64,000 nt of DNA, from assembly GCA_026018925.1 (NCBI GenBank), contig JAKSZU010000008.1:5074415-5138414 (forward strand), written 5' to 3'. This stretch comes from Tupaia tana. Taxonomy: Eukaryota; Chordata; Mammalia; Scandentia; Tupaiidae. This document shows, piece after piece, positions 21,791 to 32,253 of this stretch. The notes beneath the pieces were generated by a model. The model made no database searches. It saw nothing but the letters and a program-made list of their open reading frames with translations, and was not told the DNA's origin. The first letter of the stretch is position 1. Each line of letters starts with the position of its first letter. The translations under genes and the position numbers were made by a program.

Positions 21791-22037
21791 GAGAAACATG
21801 CTCTTTACTTAATAGATGACATGTCTATGTCCATTAAATGGAGTAGACTGAGATGATCTCAGTGAAGAATTAGCCAAGCTGTAAACAGAAATGGAAGGAA
21901 AACAAGAAAACTCTGAAACCAAGTCTTTGGGTGGTTGGAAAAGCCAAAGCTTTGGAAACCTAAGCAGCAGGAAATGAGGCCCTTACCTAAATCCCCAGAC
22001 CACACATACTCAAATGGCTTCAAAGTATTCATCACTA

Positions 22038-22860
22038 CCTCAAACTATAAAACTGCTCCTGGAAAACACTGGGGAAACTCTGGGAGGCATTGGTGTAGGG
22101 AAAGACTTCTTAAATAAGACCCCCAAAGCACAGTCGATCATCCCCAAAATAGACAAGTGGGACTACATCAGACTAAGAAGTTTCTGCATGGCAAAAGACA
22201 CAGTAATTAGTGTGAATCGACAGCCCTCTGAATGGGAAAATATTTTTGTTAATTATGCATCACATAAGGGTCTGATAAGCAGAATACACAAGGAATTCAA
22301 GGTGCTGTTTGGAAAAAAAGATGATCAGCCCTATTAAAAGATGGGAGAAGGAGTTGAAAAAAACACTCTCTGAAGATGACATACAAATAGCCAAAAGGCA
22401 TATGAAAAAATGTTCAACATCCCTCATCGTAAGGGAAATGCAGATCAAAACAACATTGAGATATCACCTAACCCTGGTCAGAATGTCTAATATTAAATAA
22501 ACAAAAAATGATAAGTGTTGGCAGGGGTGTGATGAAAGGGGAACTCTTTTACACTGCTGGTGAGAATGTAAATTGGTCCAGTCACTGTGGAGAATAATTT
22601 GGAGATTCCTCAAAAATCTACAAATAGAACTACCATATGACCCAGCAATTCCACTCCTCGGTATCTACCCAAAGGACAGAAGAATTCTTCATTGGAAAAG
22701 TGCTTCCACGTCGATGTTTATTGCGGCACTATTCACGATTGCTAAGACATGGAACCAACCCAAATGCCCCCGTACGGATGAATGGATTGAAAAACTGTGG
22801 CACATATACTCTATGGAATACTATTCAGCCATAAAAAAAAAAAACCCTGGCTTTTGACAA
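22038..22860 (+). pseudogene. L1 ORF2 C-terminal fragment, frameshifted
   Basis: Encodes the segment equivalent to residues about 275 to 545 of the longer copy at 56-58 kb. The first frame ends near 22335 after a frameshift, a second frame covers the KRWEKEL to MSNIK stretch and stops near 22500, and a third resumes from about 22573 to the SAIKK segment at 22850. In the intact relative this region carries the C-terminal cysteine-rich CX3CX7HX4C knuckle; here that part falls in the interval between frames. No function is expected. Confidence 0.88.
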
Positions 22861-23290
22861 AAAGTGGAAGAATATGGAAGATTTACTGCTGAGTGAAGCA
22901 AGCCAGGTTATGAAGGAGAGATACTGTGTGTCCCCACTTAATATATACCAAGCGTCTGCACTCTATGACTGAAACTGATTGACCTAAGGTTGTACAAACA
23001 CAAGAGATGGGGGTTAGTGCCAGAAGTGGAGTGTGTGGAGAAGAGGGACCTAAGGAAGGACATTTGGAAGAGGAATATGGAGAGAGAGTATTGACAGGAT
23101 GGGGAGGTGTGGTGTTATTGGTAGAAGATACACTGATCAACTAGACTGGGGAGAAATGTTCACACACATACTGAAATGTTCACTTGGTAAACTAAATAAT
23201 ATGATTGAATTTATATAAAAAATTAAAATAAAAAAGTGAAAAAATAAATAAATAAAAATAAATAAATAAATTTTAAAAAATAAACCAAAA
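22038..23290 (+). mobile_element. 5'-truncated L1 with perfect 17-bp target duplication
   Basis: CAAAGTATTCATCACTA at 22021-22037 is repeated at 23291-23307. The insert holds the last third of ORF2, a purine-rich 3' UTR and an A-rich (AAATA)n tail. The exact duplication indicates a fairly recent insertion, although ORF2 already has disabling changes. Confidence 0.95.
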
Positions 23291-23307
23291 CAAAGTATTC
23301 ATCACTA

Positions 23308-24319
23308 AGTTGAGAGAAATGCTTGGGTTGAGCAAGAAAGCAAAGAACTTAAACAACCACAAGGGCAAATTCCAGAAAAGAACTTTGATTTTGGCTACTG
23401 CCATATGGAATTATCTAAGGCAACTTTTCAAGAGCCACTGAGGTCAGGTCTTCTAGAACCTAGAGCCTGAGGCCAGGGTTGATGTGGAGATACAGGCCTA
23501 GGCTGTGAATGTGATGAGGAAGAGAAGTGAGGTAAGCAAGGATGAAAGCCAACCACCGCTCAGAGTGAGCATCAAAGCCAGCGCATTTCTCAGGAGCGGC
23601 TGCAGTCAGACTGGGGTAGTCCGCCAGAACCACAGGGGAGGGAGTGATGCGCCCAGCTCCCGCCATTTCCCGCTAGTCTAGGCTTCCTCGTGGCGGGATC
23701 ATTCCAGGTTGCTACTCCCAGTCCCAGTGCCATTCAGGAAGCAGCTCCATACTCCACCCTGCAGCTTCTCTTCTGAGCCAAGGACTGGGAGGTGATCAGG
23801 GTCCATGGGTTATCCTGTGGGTCATTGAAGGGTTAGCCTCTAAGCAGCGCTCCAGCCAGCTCAAGAAGGTGGCAAGGGTGATGCAACAAGGTCTAGGATG
23901 AAGGTGGTGTCAGTATGAAGGACAAAGTAGCAGAATCTGAAACACCTCTAAGGTGTACCGTATACAATATTATAAGGTGGACTGAAAACGTCTGCCATTT
24001 TTCAGTTCTTCAAACTTCCAGTCTGTTAATTTCCTATGCCTGCCATAACAAATGTGGCATGTGGCTATTCAAGTGGAGGTGAGTAGCCGAGGCACATGTC
24101 ACCCCCAGATGTGTCCTACAATCTGCCAGTGTTCTCTGCCTGCTGTTCTTCCTTCCTACTGACAGGAGGAACAGCAGCTTTGAAGACACATCATAGAGAC
24201 TAGTCATTGCCAGATGAAGTCTCTGACTGAATGTCTTCGTGAGACATTTATGAGCTACTCAGTGTTGTATGAGACTCACTATAAGTTCTTACATACTTGA
24301 GAAATAACGAATGGTGTTT
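23308..24319. other. Mostly unique; possible LTR remnant near 24020-24055
   Basis: A short stretch (TTAATTTCCTATGCCTGCCATAACAAA, read in two pieces) recalls the reversed 3' end of MaLR LTRs. The rest, including the GC-richer 23460-23780, gave no match I recognise. Confidence 0.35.
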
Positions 24320-24574
24320 TGGGGGCCAGCAGGTAGCATAGTGGTTACCGTGCTGTATTCCCACATGGTTGACTGCGGTTCGAATCTCAAACATAGTGGC
24401 TTGAAAATCATTCTGGGTATGTGCTCAAAAATCCCAAGAGGAGAATAGAAAAGAAGGGATTGTGGTGTGGCCATACCCCATTGGGGGGGGTTGATTTCTC
24501 ACTTTACCTCTCTGTCTCTCTCAGGTGAGCACATATACTCTATGGCAAAAACTTAAAAAAAAAAAAAAAAAAAA
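24320..24574 (+). mobile_element. SINE-A
   Basis: Head GGGGGCCAGCAGGTAGCATAG, then all later blocks with a reduced GTGCGTG stretch and a 20-base A tail. The target duplication is degenerate. Confidence 0.88.
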
Positions 24575-24669
24575 GAACTGTGTTCTTAAGTCTCATTGTG
24601 TAGAGATCTCATGTTATTATAGTTAAGACTTTGCTCTGATTAATACCCATGACAAGAAGTTGGATAGTT

Positions 24670-24770
24670 CACTTCAGTTATTATAATTTTTCAGTAATTA
24701 TTATGCAAGACAATGTTCTAGGTATTGAGGAAAAGGAAAAAAATCAGAAAGGTAGAGAAGATCAATGTTT
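24670..24770 (+). mobile_element. Possible L2-like 3' fragment
   Basis: AATTATTATGCAAGACAATG then TTCTAGGTATTGAGG resembles the LINE2 3' end (TGTGCCAGGCACTGTTCTAG type). Confidence 0.4.
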
Positions 24771-26958
24771 TAAAGAGTTTTTAGGGATTATTAGAAGCGC
24801 TGGGGGAATAATGGAATAAAACTAGCATACTGAGGACTAAAATCTAAGCTCTTATATGCTACTGTCCTGAAAAACACATGCAGAAGAACCAAATGTATGT
24901 GGGAAATGAGAGAAAACTTCACAGAAAATGAGACATTTGGAATGGAGATTGCCACGGTCTGACATTGTTCAGTGTAAACCGGGGTAAGAGGCGGAGGCTG
25001 GGTAGGCTGGTACGCCGTGGCCCCACGGTCAGAAGTGCAGCTGCGTAGTGTGTGTACACACATGTGCACTAGCATGTTCAAGGCAGTGGCGACATCCTCC
25101 AAGGAGCAGAAGCAATACGGCTGGCTCTTCTCTCGGGGAACTTGCAAGTTAGCACAGAATGGAGCCATCTATTGAATTAACAGCACCACCAACAGAGCTA
25201 ACGAGTCCCATTAGGAATTTCTAAAAACCTGTGGAAAAGGAAGAACTCACAAAATTCTTAAACTATTCAACTTTTGTTAAAAAAAAAAAAAGACAATAGA
25301 ACCCATGATGTTACTGTTTTCAATGTTAAATGAGCTAAAACGGGTATCAGAGCACACAGCACCTGGCAGACATACCCGTGTTGAGAAGGTTGTTGTTTTC
25401 ATTCTTATCATTGTTATTGACTTGGGTCCTGAAGGTTGTCTAGATTTTGTTAAGAAGATTTCACATCAATTTTAGGAGGAAAAATAGCTTGCACAGATGG
25501 TAGTCAGGAAAATCCAGGGTCTATTCAGAGAACGGGACAGTGAGATTTCTCTGTGGCCTGAGGCACATAGGCGGAAGTAGACGGCCGCCCTGACTCCCAT
25601 GCTAAGCAGGCTCGCCATCGTTTGCTGGAGAGAGACAGACTGCACACCAGATTCATTTGCTAAAGTTGAAGTTGTCATGGAAGGGCTTGTCCAGTTTAAC
25701 ATTCAGGGGAACTGGAAGTAGGGTGACCCAGATAGAAGGCTATTTTCATAGTCTAGTGAGAAATAATTAAAGTGTAGGGCTAAGGCCACAGCTGTGGGGA
25801 AGAAAATGAAGGGACAAGTTGGAGAGGTGTCACAAAGTAGTGTTTATAGAACTTGGCGATCAATTGTGTATGACACTGAAGATAGAGTGAGAAAGAGAGA
25901 GGGAGGAAAAAAAAAAAAACTCAGGCTTTGAAGTAACCAGAATAGAAGGGACACTAATTTAAAGAAAGGAATCAACAAAGAATGCTGCATTGGGCATTAT
26001 TTGTGCATTTTATTTTGGACTTGTGTTCTTTGATGTGATGGTAAAACATCTTGGTAGGTTTTTCTCTCAGCAGTTGGACATCTCAGATCGGAGGATGGAG
26101 TCACAGCCGATATGATGGAGGCTGAGCGTTTCCTTAGTGAAGATGACCGAAGGAAAGAATATAAACTAAAGAATATAAACTAAATTTGCATGATGCTGTG
26201 GCCCCGAATCGATGCTGCTCTTAATTTTGAAGGGGATCTTCAGTACGTACATGTCAACACAGTTGCACAACTTAGCACTGTCTCTCTCTTTACACCGTGA
26301 ACAGGGAATCTCATTGACAGCACTGTTAATTCCACATCTGTGGCTTTTTTGCTCAGGATGCCAGAGTGTTGCTAATAAAACAGAGATTGTACATGCAATT
26401 CCTTCATAAAAATCACAGAGTCCACAGGGCTGTTCAGGCAAATGTTAGTTTGACCTCCATTCTCCATTCTCTCAAAGATTTCCCATTGATTCTATTTCCC
26501 ATTTTCCAGAGAAAAATACTGGATTGAGAACGGATCAGTAAAACTCTATCTCAATGTTATGGAAAAAAAAAAAAAAAAAACCTTATTTGAAAAATAAATA
26601 AACTTTACAAATTTATTTTATAAAATACTTTCTTGTTTTCAGTGGACTCATCATTCCATAGGTTCATTTGAAAGTTCATTTCATCCAATTTTATAACTGT
26701 TTTCCAACATGTATGAGTGGCATTTTTTTCTTAGGTCTACTAGACCAAAGTGTTTTTGCTCTTCTCTTCCAAATACTCTCAACATTATTCATTAAATATT
26801 CTAGCATTATCGGTATTTCTTACTCTCTAACACACATGCACACACACACACATATTATTAAGTAATTAACAAATTAGGATAATTCATTTTTCTCCCAGAG
26901 GTCACAATAATTCACCTAGTACTGAATATCAAATGCAAAAATATTAATTTATTTACCT
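24771..26958. other. 2.2 kb mostly unique sequence
   Basis: Contains only simple runs: an A tract at 25279-25291, a GA/A-rich run near 25885-25920, an A tract at 26563-26580 and a short (CA)n near 26835-26852. No known repeat or exon recognised. A 91-codon frame on the minus strand (26166-26441) contains several cysteines but no motif I can name. Confidence 0.45.
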
Positions 26959-27329
26959 TGATAGGAGAGGCCTGGAACTCACAAATAGCCCAAGGCCAGT
27001 AATTGCGGAAACTTCCCATTTCTCTGCAAACTCACTGACCCTTCCTGTTGAGTGATAAAAGTAACCTGAGAACTTGAGAAGTTAGACTCCCTGCTAATCT
27101 GACACTTTCTTTTTTAGGGCAAATTCTGAACCCCCCCCCCATAGGATACCCCTAGCCTGCTGAGACTCCCCCTTCCCCAACTCTCCCATAAAAGACTGTG
27201 TCTTCCTCCCTACCAGGGCTGGAGATTCAGAGTGTTAACTCCTCTGTGCCCACCACCAATGCAATAAAGAGTTCTTCTTTCTCTCCAGAGTGCTGTTTTT
27301 TATTTCTCAGTTTCTATTTTTCTACAACA
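26959..27329 (+). mobile_element. Class I endogenous retrovirus solo LTR
   Basis: U3-like part, a TATA-type CATAAAAG (27187-27194), then GGCTGGAGATTCAGAGTG, AATAAA (27263-27268) followed by a TTCTTCTTTCTCTCC stretch, ending CTACAACA. This is the order of a gammaretroviral LTR. No 4-6 bp target duplication was found with these limits, so the 5' edge is uncertain. No internal region adjoins. Confidence 0.65.
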
Positions 27330-27837
27330 ATCTCTTTAGTTATTATCAATTTAACCAACTGAAATGTGTCTGATTCTTAAAATATTTTTACAAATGAAGG
27401 TAAATATTAAGTAAAATATTCAAAGTGGTCATTAATTATCTATAAATATGACCCGCAGAATTAGTTGGCTAAAAATATTGCCCTTGCTACCATTTTGCTG
27501 TAGACATAAGTCACTTACATAGAAGGGCTCCTTTGTAAAATGTGCATAGCTGGTTCTCATCTCCCCGGATGTGAACGGGAAAGGAAAACGATATGAGCCA
27601 GACACTGTTGGAAGCACCATCGCTGATAAACAGTGGTAACAGCAAGAGTAGCCTAATAAAGCCATAACAATAGCAAGAGTAGTAGTAGTTAGTACAGGTA
27701 GTAGTAGTGTTGAATTGGTCATGAATTTACTTCTAAAGTTTAGGTGGCTAGTAAAGAGGGACTAGTCTGATGGTAGGTATGGATAAAGAAATAAATGCGT
27801 TTACTTAAGGAAAAAATGCAGTTCAGAATGACTACAG
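27330..27837. other. Unique sequence, nothing recognised
   Basis: A short AGT/GTA-rich run lies near 27675-27715. Nothing else was recognised. Confidence 0.5.
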
Positions 27838-27969
27838 GGTCAGACAGTGGTGCAGTGGTAACAAAGCAGATCCACATGGAAGGGTCCTGGGTCCTGAGGC
27901 TCCCTAGGCACACACAGGGCATGTGTGCACATGATCTAGGCTAGTGCCTAAGACCGGACATGCCTCTCT

Positions 27970-28045
<76 letters not shown>

Positions 28046-28050
28046 CTTAA
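27838..28050 (+). mobile_element. SINE-C with (CT)n(TA)n tail expansion
   Basis: Head GACAGTGGTGCAGTGGTAAC and CACATGGAAGGGTCCTGGG are clear. The normal CT stretch has grown into (CT)n followed by (TA)n at about 27973-28041. Confidence 0.7.
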
Positions 28051-28438
28051 AAAGAGAGTGAGAAAGACACTCAGACGAGACTGGCACTTGGATCAACTCC
28101 TAACTGTGCAAAGAAGATGGGAGAAGGTGATATAGCATTGGAAAACTGTGACTAAAAGAAGGGAAATGAGTTAAAGAGAAAAGAATAGTGAATGAACTTT
28201 GACAGATTCTGAGAAGAGTTTCAATAACTTGTACACTAACAAGTATGGAATGGGTTGAAAAACTATCTATCCTCAAAGTCATGAGAAACCCAGAAAACAA
28301 TGGGCCTAAGGGAAACAAAAACAGCAAGGTGTAGACATAAGTACATCTTACAAAATATTTATATGCTGTTTATAAAATGCTAAAAGGAAAGAGAAGACAA
28401 TTTTTGTCTTGGGAGTTTAGAGATGGATTTTTTTTAGT
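28051..28438. other. Unique purine-rich sequence, nothing recognised
   Basis: No repeat or exon recognised. Confidence 0.5.
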
Positions 28439-28452
28439 AAATAAAGGTGTTT

Positions 28453-28700
28453 TGTTTTGTTTGCCACAGTGCACATGCACTCACTGGAGACAGACAGAGA
28501 GAAAGAAAGTGAGAAATGACCCCTGGGGAGGCGTTGAGGAATGGTCACTCTGCAATCCCTTCTCCCCCACTCTTCCTGGATTTTGAGCATGGACACCCAC
28601 ATGGGCAGCATGATTTTAAGCTGCCAGATCCAGGACTTGGACAAGCATGGTTGGTCATGTGGGAATACAACACTTTAACCACCACACCACTTGCTGGCCC
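28453..28700 (-). mobile_element. SINE-A, diverged
   Basis: Reversed SINE-A. Flanks AAATAAAGGTGTT (28439-28451) and ATAAATAAAGTGTT (from 28703) support an altered target duplication. Confidence 0.85.
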
Positions 28701-28717
28701 CTATAAATAAAGTGTTA

Positions 28718-29755
28718 TTAAAACACAGCCATGCCCTTTTATTTACACACAGTTGGTGATTGCATTCTTGCTAGAGACAGAGGCATCTCCCAAGGACGGA
28801 GTTGAGAATTTGTGACAAAGACCATGTGGCTTACAAAGCCTAGGATATTTACTATCTAATTCTTTATGGAAAAATTTTACCAACCTCTGTTTTAAGTGAT
28901 CCTGGAAATAATGATTTTGGAACTTATAGAAAGAAATCTATTTATTATTCCTTGATTATGTGTTTATATTTCAAAAGAAATATTTGTACAAATTTATTGC
29001 TGTTTTATGTAGATGGAAGTTCTTTCTTCTTGACTGATTAGCTTCTAAATTCCATAAGAGCACACTCTGTACCATGATAAATTACTTTTAGTGTATTACA
29101 AAGCAAAAATAATAAATTCTACTGTCATTCTCTCAATTAAATAAAACCAAACGTATTTTGAAAGTAGAAGATTTTTAACAAAAAAATACTTCAGAAAAGC
29201 AACTTTAGAAAAATAGAATGATTTTCTTTACCTCTTACTATCTGAAATTTCTTTTAAATATTAAATACTAAAGCTTTTATCTCTTTCTTTCATGAACAAA
29301 AGACAAAAAGAAACACAGACAGACAGAACCTCCAATGACAAAAAGAAACACAGACAGACAGAACCTCCAACAGGACCCTGACACCTCAATCCTCCCCTAC
29401 TGCCACACAACCATGTAGCTGTCGAAACATCTTTTTAGAGTAAGTGACTGAATTAATTCATGTATAATAAATCACAGTTAAATTGTGAGCATATTTAATC
29501 AGTTTTATGTTAGAATGTTTACTATTATGAATCATTCAACAAATTATCATTCAATGAATAATGATAATACAGTGTTTCGTACTTTGGAAATGTGTGTAGC
29601 ATCATATATACAGAGAATGAGCACATTTTCCATGGTAAATACCACCTCTGCGAGCTGTGGCTTCGCAATAAATCATAGGCCAAATTCAATTTAATTTCAT
29701 TGCAAATTTGTAAGGATGTGCTGAAATTTATTGGACTTTGAAAACACTAAAAACT
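28718..29755. other. Unique AT-rich sequence around a short tandem duplication
   Basis: Apart from the duplication at 29302-29370 no repeat or exon was recognised. Confidence 0.5.
29302..29370. repeat. Exact tandem duplication, 35-bp unit, two copies
   Basis: Unit beginning GACAAAAAGAAACACAGACA occurs at 29302-29336 and again from 29337, identical through 34 bases. Confidence 0.9.
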
Positions 29756-29767
29756 ACTCATTAGCTT

Positions 29768-29793
29768 TATTATTATTATTATTATTATTATTA
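29768..29793. repeat. (ATT)n microsatellite at a SINE tail
   Basis: It lies at the tail end of the reversed SINE-A and probably arose from its poly(A). Confidence 0.85.
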
Positions 29794-29936
29794 TATTTTT
29801 TGGAGAGGTTTTTGCTATAGGGCATGTGCACTTACCAGAAAAATAGAGACAGAGAGACAGAAAGGGAAAAATCACCCCCCGGGAGGATGGTCATACTGCA
29901 ATCCCTTCTCCTCCATTCTCCTCTTGGGATTTTGGG

Positions 29937-29977
<41 letters not shown>

Positions 29978-30069
29978 AGCGTGAGTTTAAGCTACCGGGT
30001 CTGGGACTCAAACCTTGGTCAGCAACGTGGGAGTCCAGCGACATAGCCATTACGCTAACTGCTGGTCCC
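29794..30069 (-). mobile_element. SINE-A with internal (CA)n
   Basis: The reversed GTGTGCGTG block has become a (CA)n tract near 29940-29974. The duplication ACTCATTAGCT lies at 29756-29766 and 30070-30080. Confidence 0.92.
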
Positions 30070-30194
30070 ACTCATTAGCTCTTAGCACAAATAGACAGTG
30101 TTTCTTATATCTTTTAACAAGTGGATATCTGACTTCTCAGATAATTTGCATGAAGAGCAAAATAGGACATGCTGTTAAAAGTCTTAATGATGCG

Positions 30195-30455
30195 GGGGCC
30201 ACCAGGTAGCATGTTGATTAAGGCAGTTGGCCCCCACATGGCTGACTGTGGTTCAGGTCTTGGATGCTGTGGCTTGCAACTCACACCGGGAGTGTGTGTG
30301 TGCCTAAAATTTCGAGAGGAGAAGGGAAGAGAATGGATTGCAGTTTGGCCATTGCCCCTGGGGGTTGATTTCTCACTTTTCCTCTGTCACTTTCGGATGA
30401 GTGCATGTGCCCTATAGCAAAAACCTAAAAAAAAAAAATGAAAAGAAAAAAGTGG
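30195..30455 (+). mobile_element. SINE-A, diverged
   Basis: Head with a changed middle (AGGCAGTTGGCCCCC). Flanks AAAGTCTTAATGATGC and AAAGTAATCTTAATAGTGC suggest a decayed target duplication. Confidence 0.85.
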
Positions 30456-30759
30456 AAAGAAAAAGTAATCTTAATAGTGCATAAGTTGCAGCTGACAAGT
30501 TCTAAAATTTGTAATTAATGATTATGCCATAAAGATTAAGATAATGAGCAAAATAATTAAAAACAGAGCTTACATATGGCTTATATGCTTTTAATGAGGC
30601 TTTTACAGTTTGCAAAGACCAGGAGCTGCAGCATTATTGTCATTGAGAGATATTATTATTATGATCATAGTCCTTAGGAGAGTCTGGAGAGAGATTTTGA
30701 AATAGTTAAACATGTTGAGGAAATTTTCTCATACAGGAATTTCTCAAAATCATGTTTGA

Positions 30760-31042
30760 GAGTTCAGCAGATGGTGTAGTGGTCACATTGCTGGACTCCC
30801 ACATAGTCGATCACAGTTCAAGTCCCAGATCCAGCAGCCTGAAGCATGCTGAGAGTGTGTGCATGTGTGCCCAAAATCCCAAGAGGAGACTGGGGGAGAA
30901 GAGGTCGTAGTGTGGCCATCCCCCCATGAGGGGGTGATATCTCACTTTCTGTCTTTCTGTCTCTCTCTCTGTCTCTCTGGTCAGCACGTGTGCCCTACAA
31001 CAAAAATCTCTCTCAAAAACAAACACACACACACAGAAAAAC
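30760..31042 (+). mobile_element. SINE-A, first of two serial insertions
   Basis: The left flank AATCATGTTTGA and right flank AATTGTGTTTGA are alike, giving a mutated target duplication. The tail carries a (CA)n run. Confidence 0.85.
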
Positions 31043-31056
31043 AAATTGTGTTTGAA

Positions 31057-31336
31057 GGAGTCAGCAGATGGTGTAGTATTTATGTCACTGGACTCCCACA
31101 TGGCCAACCGCAGTTTGAGTCCTGGACCCGGTGGCTTGAAACACCCCAGGCACAAGTGCATATGTGCCCAAGATTCTGGGAAGAGGATGGAAAAGAAGGG
31201 ATTGCAGCATTGCCATTCCCAGTGGGGAATTGGGGGGTGGGGGGTGATTTCTCACTTTTCCTTTCACTGTCTCTGTCTCTCTGGTGAGTACATGTACTCT
31301 AATACAAAAACCTTTAAAAAAAAAAAAAAGAAAAGA
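31057..31336 (+). mobile_element. SINE-A, second serial insertion
   Basis: Flanked by AAATTGTGTTTGAA (31043-31056) and AAACTGTGTTTGAA (31337-31350), 13 of 14 identical. The left copy is also the right flank of the previous SINE. Confidence 0.9.
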
Positions 31337-31622
31337 AAACTGTGTTTGAAATGTAGCCAGTATTTTGTCCAAAATACTTTTGAAATTAAAAGTGTTGATT
31401 CTTCCTTAGACTACATCAATATCTTTTAAAATAAACACAAAATGTTTGAAATTTTCATATTCATAGAATCTACAATAAAATTAAATTTACCACTACTTCT
31501 CTTTATGACAGTTTTTAGAATTTGTTTTTTGCATTTTATATTTAAATATATTTGATAAATTATGAATTAATTCATGAGTTGAATTTCTGGCATCGTAAAT
31601 ACTTTTAAGAATTTTTAAAATT

Positions 31623-31825
31623 TGGTGCTGGCAGGTGGCACAGTGGTTAAGGGCACTGAACTCCCACGTGGGCGATCACAGTTCGAGTCCCAGACCTGGC
31701 AGCTTGCTTTCTTGCTGCCCCTCTCTCTCTCTGTCTTTCACTCTCTCCCACACACACAGACACACAGACACACTGTCCCTCTCTGGTCAAATTAAAATAA
31801 ATAAGTAAAGTTAAATAAAATCATT
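31623..31825 (+). mobile_element. SINE-B, full length
   Basis: Head GCTGGCAGGTGGCACAGTGG, GGCAGCTTGCTTTCTTGC, a CT/CA-rich middle and the tail TGGTCAAATTAAAATAAATA with AATAAA. A reference copy for SINE-B. Confidence 0.88.
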
Positions 31826-32055
31826 CTTTTTTTTTTTTTTTGAAAGATTTTTGCTATAAGGTACATGCACTCACCAGACAGACAGAGACAGAAAGTGAGA
31901 AATCATCCCCCAGAGAGATGGCCATGTAGCAATCCCTTCTCCTCTAGATATTTTGGGCACAGATGCACACGCGCTGGGTTCGAGTTCTGGAACTCAAACC
32001 ACAGTTTACCACTGAGGATCCAGCGCCTTACCCACAATGCCCCCCGCTGGCCCCA
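31826..32055 (-). mobile_element. SINE-A, diverged
   Basis: Abuts the tail of the preceding SINE-B in opposite orientation, tail to tail. Part of the GGATCTTGGGCACGC region is deleted. Confidence 0.85.
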
Positions 32056-32065
32056 TTGTACCTTT

Positions 32066-32253
32066 TCTTTTTTTTTCTATGAGCCGGAGAGAGAGAGAGA
32101 GAGCACTTCCAAGAGAACCTTGACCCCACGATTTCCTCTCCAGCTTCAGCTGGCTCAGGTCATGCACTCATGGGAGGTCTCCAGACTTGAACTCAGAGCC
32201 TCCCCCTATGAGTGAACCTCACAGAGCATTGCATTTTACCACCATCTGTCCCT
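32066..32253 (-). mobile_element. SINE-C
   Basis: Reversed: GAGCCGGAGAGAGAGAGAG on the left, CTTCAGCTGGCTCAGGTCAT in the middle and ATTTTACCACCATCTGTCCC at the head. Confidence 0.6.

Noticed and set aside
26166-26441. 91-codon cysteine-containing frame on the minus strand
   Set aside because: No zinc-finger spacing or known domain, no splice signals I trust, and the length is within chance.
27973-28041. CRISPR-like or satellite array
   Set aside because: It is a (CT)n(TA)n microsatellite in a SINE-C tail, without spacers.
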